In this document: positions 1-5,894 of the stretch, one piece after another
Numbering within the stretch: position 1 is the stretch's first letter
How the letters are laid out: every line of letters begins with the position of its first letter
DNA from: Methanomassiliicoccaceae archaeon
GTDB taxonomy: Archaea; Thermoplasmatota; Thermoplasmata; Methanomassiliicoccales; Methanomethylophilaceae
Assembly: GCA_031260545.1 (NCBI GenBank)
Contig: JAIRJQ010000091.1
Location: 1-10,072 of the forward strand
DNA length: 10,072 nt
Direction of reading: 5' to 3'
Notes under the pieces: generated by a model
The model's database searches: none
What the model saw: only the letters and a program-made list of their open reading frames with translations
Told to the model about the DNA's origin: nothing
Position numbers and translations under genes: made by a program

Positions 1-384
1 TCTGTGCAGATCGATACAGAACACAACACCGTGTGGCTTTCGCAGAAACAGATGGCGGAGCTGTTTCAAACGAGCGTTCCCAACATAAATACGCACATCA
101 CGAATGTTTTCAAAGAAGGGGAGCTTGACAGAAATTCAGTTATTAAGGAATACTTAACAACTGCCGCAGACGGCAAGAACTATAAGACCAAATATTACGA
201 CCTTGACGTTATCATCTCGGTCGGATGCCGCGTGAGATCTCTGAGAGGTATTGAAAACATAGCGAGCTGGAAGGGGACCCGGTCCCGGATTCGCTCCTTT
301 GAAAAGATGACATGTCCAAAAATATGCAGTTCGAGCGGACACGGGTCCGCCGGTGCTGTGAACGCTGATGCGTGTTTCCGCTGA
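1..384 (+). pseudogene. RhuM-family protein, truncated remnant (5' end outside window)
   Basis: The reading frame is open at the window edge and runs to a stop at 382-384. The first ~80 codons resemble the N-terminal part of the virulence RhuM family: TVWLSQKQMAELF, a helix-turn-helix-like segment (NINTHITNVFKEGEL), then a DGKNYKTKYYDLDVIISVG stretch. Resemblance stops at about position 249, just after VRSLRG, where the family normally continues with a TQFRIWA-type sequence. The remaining ~45 codons look like random sequence, and I found no continuation in the other two frames. Full-length RhuM proteins are roughly 300 residues or more, so only an N-terminal fragment is left. The true start lies upstream of the window; the GTG at 4 is internal. 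RhuM function is poorly defined; members occur on genomic islands and near phage or defence genes. A short live product cannot be excluded. Family assignment is from recalled consensus, not a search. Confidence 0.7.
317..350 (-). terminator. Possible terminator hairpin downstream of tsr3
   Basis: A perfect 6-bp stem (GCGGAC 335-340 with GTCCGC 345-350, loop ACGG) lies 37 bases beyond the tsr3 stop. Read on the minus strand it is followed after about a dozen bases by TATTTTT (317-323). The T tract is further away than in a classical intrinsic terminator, so this is a moderate call. The T tract itself would also serve as an archaeal-type termination signal. Confidence 0.4.
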
Positions 385-386
385 TC

Positions 387-905
387 TTACTCCGGGGTCT
401 TCCTGATAGCTTCCAGATATTCGTTCTGTATCCGGATGACCTCGGTGCTGTCCGCTGCGCTCGAATAATCGGAAAGCATCTCTCCGTTTATTCTGATGAA
501 CTCCGTGCCCCAGTTGAACCTTCCGGCAAGCTCCTTTGCCTGTTCGTTCTCGCCGAGGATCAGCAGCGACGCGAGTACCGCTTCGGCGGAGTTCAGTTCC
601 ATCGGCCTTCCCCAATTTACGGGATTCGAAGCGATGAGATACGGAAGCGCACGTTCGTTCATCCCTTTCGGTCTCGGGAATTCCTCTATATTGGACCACG
701 TTAGGTCCATGACGACCAACGCCTTCCCCGCATACGCCCGATCGGCCGGCGATAGCGCCTGTTCGGCGAACGGTGAAAGGATTATCGAGCCTTTTGGTAT
801 CCCCGGAACGGTAACGCTTTTTGCGAGTCCGAATTTTATCATGCGTTTTGCGGTGCATTTCTTCGGGTCGCACTGCCCCTTATCGTGAACTAGAACACGT
901 ATCAT
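387..905 (-). CDS. tsr3: Tsr3-like 16S rRNA aminocarboxypropyltransferase (DUF367)
   Basis: 172 residues, the usual length for archaeal Tsr3. The family transfers the 3-amino-3-carboxypropyl group from S-adenosylmethionine onto a hypermodified uridine/pseudouridine of small-subunit rRNA (position 1191 of yeast 18S, helix 31 near the P site). Visible motifs in order: VHDKGQCDPKKCT (residues 7-18), IILSPF (41-46), VVMDLTW (64-70, where many homologues have DCSW), RALPYLIASNPVNWGRPMELNSAEAV (85-110), and a C-terminal helical segment ending in IRIQNEYLEAIR. The start is the ATG at 905: the family begins at this point, and the ATG shares ATGA with the stop of the upstream gene, suggesting translational coupling. 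Open frame further upstream (to 992) only shadows that gene. The family assignment is secure; the exact modified nucleotide in this organism is inferred. Transcription appears to come from the promoter before the upstream gene. Confidence 0.93.
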   Translation of the reverse strand: MIRVLVHDKGQCDPKKCTAKRMIKFGLAKSVTVPGIPKGSIILSPFAEQALSPADRAYAGKALVVMDLTWSNIEEFPRPKGMNERALPYLIASNPVNWGRPMELNSAEAVLASLLILGENEQAKELAGRFNWGTEFIRINGEMLSDYSSAADSTEVIRIQNEYLEAIRKTPE

Positions 906-1384
906 CCGATGACCAGTTGCTCCAGATCTTCGGGTGATGCGAATGTGACCTTCACCCACTCCTTCACAGCTTCCGTCAATTCCGAATAGCATTGTGCCAG
1001 CTCATAATCGTCCGTGGCCTTGAAGTCCTTTCTTGAACCGAAGTCCTTCAGTATCTGCTTCCCCTCGAACGGTATTATTTTGTGTATGCGGTCGTAGGTC
1101 GCCTGCTGTAAGAACACGATATAATCGAACGGTATCATCGTTCTTGCGTTGAAGTCCTTGGACGTCGCCCTCCTGAGATCGTATCCGTTCTGATACATCA
1201 CTGAAAGCAGCTCACAATCCACGAAATCGTGCTTCGGTCCGGCGCTTCGTACCTCGTAAACGCTGCCGTATAATTCCGTCAAGAAATATTCGGCTATCTG
1301 CGACTGGAGATCGTTCACCTCGTCAACGAACAGGACCGCCGTCTTCTTCGGTCTTTCATCTTTTTTGTTCTTCTTTCCGAACAT
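902..1384 (-). CDS. Low-molecular-weight phosphatase-like protein, catalytically degenerate
   Basis: 160 residues with the fold pattern of low-molecular-weight protein tyrosine phosphatases / ArsC-type arsenate reductases: an N-terminal strand and P-loop (TAVLFVDEVNDLQSQIAEYF, residues 15-34), a YEVRSAGP segment matching the family's xxSAG motif (43-50), FDYIVFL (86-92) and a C-terminal helix. Active members carry CxGNxxRS in the P-loop. Here the nucleophile Cys is Asp21, the glycine is Val23 and the phosphate-binding Arg is Gln27, while Asn24 and Ser28 are kept. I also see no DP general-acid motif near residues 112-125. It is therefore unlikely to be a phosphatase or arsenate reductase and is better read as a binding or scaffold protein. 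The ATG at 1384 is preferred because the family begins soon after it and a TATA-like box lies about 30 bases upstream; an in-frame ATG at 1420 would add 12 residues. Its stop overlaps the tsr3 start by four bases. Confidence 0.8.
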   Translation of the reverse strand: MFGKKNKKDERPKKTAVLFVDEVNDLQSQIAEYFLTELYGSVYEVRSAGPKHDFVDCELLSVMYQNGYDLRRATSKDFNARTMIPFDYIVFLQQATYDRIHKIIPFEGKQILKDFGSRKDFKATDDYELAQCYSELTEAVKEWVKVTFASPEDLEQLVIG

Positions 1385-1410
1385 CTTATCATACGCACAA
1401 TGACCACAAC

Positions 1411-1424
1411 GGATAAACATTTTC
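1411..1424 (-). promoter_or_regulatory. Putative archaeal promoter (BRE/TATA) for the phosphatase-like/tsr3 operon
   Basis: On the minus strand a purine-rich GAAAA is followed by TGTTTATCC, a reasonable BRE plus TATA-like pair. The centre is about 30 bases upstream of the ATG at 1384, which would give a very short or absent leader. A second AT-rich candidate (CATTATCGCATATCC) lies around 1450-1464 and would instead suit the ATG at 1420. Weak, by-eye motif evidence. Confidence 0.35.
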
Positions 1425-1564
1425 TTGCAAACGGTTATTAGATTGTACGGATATGCGATAATGCCACCGTGATGATCGTTGTTGAGCTGATCGTGATGAT
1501 AGACGGGCGAGCTGAGTGGCCTTTGTATGTTGCTTCCCGCTGAGTGTTCGAAAAATGAGAAAAG
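1425..1564. other. Intergenic region without a gene
   Basis: Between the phosphatase-like gene and the terminator of the LRR gene I see no convincing ORF or RNA gene. It contains repeated short GATCGT/GATGAT words around 1470-1502 without a clear unit. A GTTCGAAAA at about 1545-1554 recalls a tRNA T-loop, but no acceptor or anticodon arms accompany it. Confidence 0.5.
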
Positions 1565-1582
1565 AAGGGGTTCAGCCCCCTT
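1551..1582 (-). terminator. Terminator of the LRR surface-protein gene
   Basis: Nineteen bases beyond the stop at 1601 (minus strand) is a hairpin: AAGGGG 1565-1570 pairs with CCCCTT 1577-1582 around a six-base loop. On the minus strand it is followed by a T-rich tract (TTCTTTTCTCATTTTT, down to about 1549). Position and T-richness fit transcription termination. Confidence 0.6.
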
Positions 1583-1600
1583 GATTGTTTTGCGTTCTCC

Positions 1601-3142
1601 TTATCGTTTTTTATCTGCCAGTTCCGTCGTGAACCTGACGTTCACGATATGTTCCTCCATCGCGCGATATACAGGTAACGTTTCGTTCACGATGTGACCT
1701 TCTTTGGTCACACCGGTTATGGTCACTCCGGAACCCGCCGGCACCCTGATGATGAAGTTGCCGTCCTTGTCGGTCATCGCCGTTCCGCTGTTCCCGTTGA
1801 TTGTGTATTCCACGAGAACGCCTTCAACGCCTTCGTCCTTGTGCGTTACCATTCCGACGACCTTACGACTCAAGAGCATTCCGATCAGGATCAGGAACGC
1901 CAGAAGCGCTGCGGCGACCGCCAACCACAACCATGAGTTGCCGCTTGGCCCCTCCGTGGCCGGCGAAGGCGGCGAAGGCGGCGGTTCCGGCACGTCCGCA
2001 AGGGTTATCGAAAGGAAGAACGCTGTTCCTTTGCCGGTCGGGTCGAATGATGGTCCGTCCTGCGTCACGTCAATGTACCCTAAACTGTCGTATGTGAAGC
2101 CGGGGGCGGGTGTTATGACAGTGATCTGCTCCACCGTCACCTCTTCTATCATCTTGCCGTCCGGGACCTCTATCAGCAGACCTATCATTCCGTCAGCATC
2201 CTTTATGGCCGTGACCGGCGTGTCGCTGTCGTAATAGACCTTAGGGGTCGCGGACAAGAACGCTGACCCTCCCAATGTTGTTCCGGCCGGAATTGCCACG
2301 GCGCCCAGCGAGTAGTTATGGTTGAACGCACCCGTGCCGATCGTTTCGACCGAAGGCGGTATCGTGACGGTCTCCAGTCCTCCTCCCATGAACGCCATTG
2401 CTCCGATCGCTGTTGCTGTGTTAGGTATCGTAATTGATCTCAGGCTCACAGCCTCAGTGAATGCCAGGTTCCCGATCTCCGTCACCGAGCCCAGGTCTAC
2501 CGATGTCAGATTATAACATTGGAGGAACATGTTCTCTCCGATGACCGGCGAACCCTCCATTGTTACTGTTGTCAGATCTCCGCATCCTTTGAACACGTCC
2601 CTGCCGACCGTTTTGAGCGAACCGGGTATCGTCACGGATTCCAGTTTGCTTTCCGTGAACGCATACCGTTCAATGATCTCCACTGAGCCCAGGTCTACCG
2701 ATACCGCGCCGCTTCTGTAGAACGCATATGTTCCTATGTATGCTATTGTGTTTGGTATTACTACTGAGGTCATGTCATTTCGGCCGGCAAACAATCCGGT
2801 CTCTGGCACCATCATATTGGCGGCGTCGGCGATGGATGTTACCGTGTAAGTATCAATGCCGTCCCATGCCGTCGAAGGTATCACAAGGTCCCCTATGGGA
2901 TCGGCCAGGGTGTGTGCGAACAACCTCACCTCTCCGTCCGGAGCGTCCTTTGTCACCTCGAATACGAGGTCGCCGTCCGCGAACGTAACGCCCGCGTCCC
3001 CCGTTCTCTCTATATCTGATCCGGACGGGATCATCGATATGAATGCCGCCATCAGAACGACGGCGATCACACCGATCGCCGCCGATAATGTCAGTAATCT
3101 TTTACGATCTGTTACTTTCTTGCTTATTTTATTGGATCTCAT
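1601..3142 (-). CDS. BspA-like leucine-rich-repeat surface protein with C-terminal membrane anchor and beta-sandwich tail
   Basis: 513 residues. A basic N-terminus (RSNKISKKVTDRKR) precedes a hydrophobic segment (about 17-38) that is a signal peptide or uncleaved anchor. Residues ~122-297 hold about eight LRR_5 (BspA/Treponema type) repeats with recurring xxxVTIPxxVxxIGxxAFxxxxxL, for example LESVTIPGSLKTVGRDVF and LRSITIPNTATAIGAMAF. A linker domain follows, then a Pro-rich stalk (PEPPPSPPSP, 385-394), a membrane helix (WLWLAVAAALLAFLILIGMLL, 404-424) with a following RK, and a ~75-residue C-terminal domain (about 430-506). That domain's pattern (GVEGVLVEY...GTAMTDKDGNFIIRVPAG) matches carboxypeptidase-regulatory-like beta-sandwiches. 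By the positive-inside rule it would sit in the cytoplasm, which is unusual for this domain type. The start at 3142 has a GGAGAG ribosome site (3150-3155) seven bases upstream. LRR_5 proteins are typically adhesins or host-interaction proteins; the ligand is unknown. Confidence 0.88.
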   Translation of the reverse strand: MRSNKISKKVTDRKRLLTLSAAIGVIAVVLMAAFISMIPSGSDIERTGDAGVTFADGDLVFEVTKDAPDGEVRLFAHTLADPIGDLVIPSTAWDGIDTYTVTSIADAANMMVPETGLFAGRNDMTSVVIPNTIAYIGTYAFYRSGAVSVDLGSVEIIERYAFTESKLESVTIPGSLKTVGRDVFKGCGDLTTVTMEGSPVIGENMFLQCYNLTSVDLGSVTEIGNLAFTEAVSLRSITIPNTATAIGAMAFMGGGLETVTIPPSVETIGTGAFNHNYSLGAVAIPAGTTLGGSAFLSATPKVYYDSDTPVTAIKDADGMIGLLIEVPDGKMIEEVTVEQITVITPAPGFTYDSLGYIDVTQDGPSFDPTGKGTAFFLSITLADVPEPPPSPPSPATEGPSGNSWLWLAVAAALLAFLILIGMLLSRKVVGMVTHKDEGVEGVLVEYTINGNSGTAMTDKDGNFIIRVPAGSGVTITGVTKEGHIVNETLPVYRAMEEHIVNVRFTTELADKKR

Positions 3143-3330
3143 TTGCAGTCTCTCCGTCCCGTTATTTAAAAATTGTTTAGTTTATGAATAGTTTTTATAT
3201 TATTTAAATATCTTAAATATATCTCATATCTTAAAAATTATATTTCGAACATATCATAACATTATCACGGACGGCCGGAAAGAACTCCTCTGCTAGAAAG
3301 ATTTTAGACCTGAACCGTGATTGACGGGGC
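3143..3330. promoter_or_regulatory. Divergent promoter region between the LRR gene and hps-rraA
   Basis: A strongly AT-rich block (about 3161-3250) contains several TATA-like runs. On the minus side these probably drive the LRR gene, which also has a GGAGAG ribosome site at 3150-3155. On the plus side, GAAAG followed by ATTTTAGA (3296-3308) lies 27 bases before the ATG at 3331, the archaeal spacing for a leaderless transcript. No classic Shine-Dalgarno sequence at a normal distance precedes that ATG. No ORF or RNA gene seen. Confidence 0.5.
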
Positions 3331-4623
3331 ATGTGGCCGGTACTGCAGATCGCCCTTGATCTTATGCATCTCAAAAGAAGCGTGGAGATAGCTCACGAAT
3401 CGATCGACGGAGGCGCCGATTGGATCGAAGTAGGCACTCCGCTGATAAAGAGCGAAGGTTCGGAATCGATACGGACCTTACGCCGCGAGTTCCCGGGAAA
3501 GAAATTGATAGCGGACACAAAAACAATGGATGTCGGTTCTTTCGAAGTTGAGATCGCCGCGAAGGCCGGCGCCGATATCATCACGGTGATGGGATTGGCT
3601 GATGATTCCACTATCTCGGAGGCGGTGATGGCAGCGAGAAAATATGGTGCCGAAGTGATGGTCGATATGCTGAACGTCCGGGACATAGTTGAACGTTCGA
3701 AGACCGTTGAGAGATTGGGTGTTTCGTACATTTGTTTACATATGGGCATAGACCAGCAGATGCGCGGGAAGGATGCGCCTGCGGACATATTGAAAAAGGT
3801 CGTTTCTTCAACGTCGATACCGATAGCCGCCGCCGGCGGGATAACGGCGGAGAAAGTTCACGTTTACGTGGAAGCAGGGGCATCAATAATCATAGTCGGC
3901 GGCGGTATAATCAAGACCTCCGACATAACTGAGGCTGCAAAGAACATGAAGAAGGCGATGGCCGGAGCGAAGATCAGCACGAATCTGTCAAAAAAATATG
4001 GTGAAACAGAGCTGTTCGAAGCTTTCATGCGCGTTTCAACGCCAAACATCTCTGATGCGTACCACAAACAGGGCGTCATATTCGGATTGACCCCGCACCT
4101 TGATCCGGGGCAGAAGATGGTCGGCCGTGCGCTGACGGTGCAGACGGCGAACGGCGATTGGGCGAAACCCGTGGAAGCCATAGACCGCGCAAAGGACGGC
4201 GATATCATCGTGATCTCCGTGGGAGGGGGCGACGTTGCGGTGTGGGGAGAATTAGCAAGCGAATCGGCCAGGGTCATGGGGGTGCGCGGTGTTGTGATCG
4301 ACGGGGCGATACGCGACATCGATGACATACGTGCGGCGAAGTTCCCGTCCTTTTCAAAATATGTTGTTCCGAATGCGGGAGAACCGAAAGGTTACGGCGG
4401 GATCGGTATCGAGGTCACGATATGCAATCAGACCGTACGTACAGGCGATTGGATCATCGGTGACGAGAACGGTCTTATCGTTGTTCCTAAAGAACATGCC
4501 GTGGAAGTTGCGAACAGGTCGCTTGACGTAAGGGAACGCGAGAACCGGACGCGCGAAGAGATACGCAGAGGCTCCACCTTGTCAAAAGTTAACGAGCTTG
4601 AAAAATGGGAACCGGTGAAATAG
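3331..4623 (+). CDS. hxlA: Bifunctional 3-hexulose-6-phosphate synthase / RraA-like fusion
   Basis: 430 residues, two domains. Residues 1-213 are an OMP-decarboxylase-superfamily barrel of the HPS type: QIALDL (catalytic-face Asp10), WIEVGTPLIKSEG, ADTKTMD (the DxKxxD motif: Asp62, Lys64, Asp67), CLHMGID (His137), AAAGGI and IIIVGGGI near the phosphate-binding end. HPS condenses formaldehyde with ribulose 5-phosphate; in archaea lacking the oxidative pentose phosphate pathway it is believed to run in reverse to supply ribulose 5-phosphate. Residues ~225-430 are an RraA-like domain: STPNISDAYHK, ISVGGGDVAVWGELA, GVVIDGAIRDIDDI. It retains the RDxxD metal-site pattern of RraA-related class II aldolases, so 'RNase regulator' is probably a misleading name for it. 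An in-frame stop three codons upstream makes ATG 3331 the only sensible start. No T-rich terminator is evident. Fusion identity is secure; the activity of the second domain is not. Confidence 0.94.
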   Translation: MWPVLQIALDLMHLKRSVEIAHESIDGGADWIEVGTPLIKSEGSESIRTLRREFPGKKLIADTKTMDVGSFEVEIAAKAGADIITVMGLADDSTISEAVMAARKYGAEVMVDMLNVRDIVERSKTVERLGVSYICLHMGIDQQMRGKDAPADILKKVVSSTSIPIAAAGGITAEKVHVYVEAGASIIIVGGGIIKTSDITEAAKNMKKAMAGAKISTNLSKKYGETELFEAFMRVSTPNISDAYHKQGVIFGLTPHLDPGQKMVGRALTVQTANGDWAKPVEAIDRAKDGDIIVISVGGGDVAVWGELASESARVMGVRGVVIDGAIRDIDDIRAAKFPSFSKYVVPNAGEPKGYGGIGIEVTICNQTVRTGDWIIGDENGLIVVPKEHAVEVANRSLDVRERENRTREEIRRGSTLSKVNELEKWEPVK

Positions 4624-4628
4624 CGGCC

Positions 4629-4680
4629 CGGCCGCATCTGAAACGGCCGTCCGTATGTGATATTTCACAAGATACACGGA
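4629..4680. repeat. Inverted repeats downstream of hps-rraA
   Basis: Just after the stop, CGGCCG occurs at 4629-4634 and again at 4644-4649; each is self-complementary and the two can pair around a nine-base loop. Next, CCGTAT...ATACACGG (4651-4679) encloses a GTGA-TATT-TCAC hairpin, imperfectly nested. No T tract follows, so these are not clear terminators; they may be transcript 3'-end structure or an operator. Confidence 0.35.
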
Positions 4681-4708
4681 TGATGTGCCAGATGGCCGGG
4701 TTCCGAGT

Positions 4709-4717
4709 GCTTAAATA
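4709..4717 (+). promoter_or_regulatory. Possible TATA box upstream of the small acidic protein gene
   Basis: GCTTAAATATCC is close to the archaeal TATA consensus and would place a transcription start near 4735-4742, ahead of both candidate start codons (4761 and 4797) of the next gene. Motif match by eye only. Confidence 0.35.
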
Positions 4718-4796
4718 TCCGATTTCTCATACGGTGGCGATGGGCGGCAGCTGATCGTTCGTGTCCGCATTATCAAAAAATACGGGATGGAAAGGC

Positions 4797-4997
4797 ATGG
4801 GTACGGAAGCAGAAGGTAGGTTCATGTGGGAGGCCTTCATGAAATACTACGACGGGATGGAGATCCAGGAAGAGGACAGAGATACGCTGGACAGATTGGT
4901 CATGGCAAGTTACATTGTCTACACGCTCATGGAGGACGGCAGGATCTACGCCCGTGCGAGCAATGTGGCAAAAGGACTGAAAGAACTGTCCGTATGA
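4797..4997 (+). CDS. Small acidic helical protein, unrecognised
   Basis: 66 residues from the ATG at 4797, which has GGGATGG (4784-4790) six bases upstream; an in-frame GTG at 4761 would give 78 residues. The product is acidic in the middle (EIQEEDRDTLDRL) and probably mostly helical: a first helix around GRFMWEAFMKYYDG, then TLDRLVMASYIVYTLMEDG, ending in ASNVAKGLKEL. There is no signal peptide, membrane segment or cysteine. I recognise no family. It sits between hps-rraA and a tail-anchored protein in the same direction, 37 bases before the latter's ATG, so the two may be co-transcribed. It is judged real because of codon-like composition, a ribosome site and a promoter-like element; the opposite-strand frame here is rich in Arg and His and looks like a shadow. 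Confidence 0.6.
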   Translation: MGTEAEGRFMWEAFMKYYDGMEIQEEDRDTLDRLVMASYIVYTLMEDGRIYARASNVAKGLKELSV

Positions 4998-5034
4998 GCT
5001 TTATTTTCTGATCGTGCGGCATGAAGCTGATCAT

Positions 5035-5856
5035 ATGTATACATTCAAGACATATCACGGATGGGTCCCGAATATCGGCGGGCGGGCGTGTTCTCCCGAT
5101 AAGGTCGGAAGTAAGATAAGGGTCATAAACACAGAATGCAGGAATGAATATGTGTTCTCGTTCGATCATGATCGGTCCGTAACAAAGATAACCGCAAGGC
5201 ATGCATCGCGCGGTACGGTCGAGATAAACATCCTTGATGACGGAGGTGTGTGTTCGCTTTGTATCAAACATGCAAAAATAAGTGTGAATGCCGACGTGGA
5301 AAGGGTTTGGATCGGAGAGGTCTGGAAAGAGTTCAGGAGGATATTGGACGGATGTTCGAACACTGTCGCTGACTGTACGGCCATGTTCCCGATATGTGTG
5401 GACCCGTTCCCGGACCTGCCTTCCAGAGATGCGCCCCCGCCGTCCATTCATAAAGAGATCGCTGTGAAATTCATAGAAACGATAGAACGCGACACGGATG
5501 CCGGGAATCACATAATATATCCTATCATAAACAATGCTAAGATCAAGACGCTCGAGGACTGGAAGAGCCTTTGGGACAAATCGAAGGAACTGTACAACCG
5601 CACCAGATCGAACCGTCTGTACTTTGAAAGATTCATGGAGATATATTGGGTGGTGTTCGTTCCTGAAGAGGCGGACAATCTCCATAAAATGATGGATGCC
5701 CGGTACGAAAAGGCCAGTATAATCTATGACGACAGTATGCGCAAGACGGAGTTCGGGTACAAAAAGGTGGCGGATGAGATCGGACGCCGCAGGTTCTACG
5801 TCGCATGCGCTTCCTTGGTCCTTGCGGCCATGGCGTTCCTGCTGTACACTCTGTGA
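5035..5856 (+). CDS. Cysteine-rich tail-anchored membrane protein, unrecognised
   Basis: 273 residues from ATG 5035; an in-frame GTG at 5014 would add seven. Neither has a clear ribosome site; a TATA-like CTTTATTTTC (about 4999-5008) about 30 bases before 5035 would suit a leaderless ATG. Residues ~1-90 look beta-rich, with a VCSLC (CxxC, Cys73/Cys76) and a VNADVERVWIGEVW segment. A region with Cys107, Cys114 and Cys121 is followed by a Pro-rich stretch (PFPDLPSRDAPPP). Residues ~140-250 look helical and charged, with many aromatic residues. The chain ends in a single hydrophobic segment (about 254-273, FYVACASLVLAAMAFLLYTL) preceded by three arginines, so the soluble part should face the cytoplasm. 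I recognise no family and assign no function. The opposite strand is open over the same span (4927-5877) but gives an Arg/His/Tyr-heavy product and is rejected. Confidence 0.72.
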   Translation: MYTFKTYHGWVPNIGGRACSPDKVGSKIRVINTECRNEYVFSFDHDRSVTKITARHASRGTVEINILDDGGVCSLCIKHAKISVNADVERVWIGEVWKEFRRILDGCSNTVADCTAMFPICVDPFPDLPSRDAPPPSIHKEIAVKFIETIERDTDAGNHIIYPIINNAKIKTLEDWKSLWDKSKELYNRTRSNRLYFERFMEIYWVVFVPEEADNLHKMMDARYEKASIIYDDSMRKTEFGYKKVADEIGRRRFYVACASLVLAAMAFLLYTL

Positions 5857-5862
5857 AAGAAT

Positions 5863-5891
5863 ATGAGATGTGCTCATGTTTTATTGTTTTA
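5863..5891 (+). terminator. Terminator between convergent genes
   Basis: ATGAG (5863-5867) pairs with CTCAT (5873-5877) around a five-base loop and is followed on the plus strand by GTTTTATTGTTTT. It begins six bases after the stop of the tail-anchored protein gene. The same stem lies 18 bases past the stop of the opposing adhesin gene, so it may act both ways, though the T tract favours the plus strand. Confidence 0.6.
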
Positions 5892-5894
5892 CGA

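Noticed and set aside
154..873. Minus-strand open frame of 239 codons overlapping tsr3 and the rhuM remnant
   Set aside because: Arg/Gly-rich antisense-frame product lying out of frame over tsr3, which has clear family motifs.
1500..1560. tRNA-like GTTCGAA motif
   Set aside because: No matching acceptor stem, D arm or anticodon arm could be built around it.
4690..4720. GGGTTCCGAGT resembling a tRNA T-arm
   Set aside because: No cloverleaf partners nearby; the adjacent TTAAATA fits better as a promoter element.
4927..5877. Long open frame on the minus strand (316 codons) opposite the tail-anchored protein
   Set aside because: Its product is overloaded with Arg, His and Tyr, has no recognisable domain, and overlaps a plus-strand gene with normal composition, a membrane tail and a terminator.
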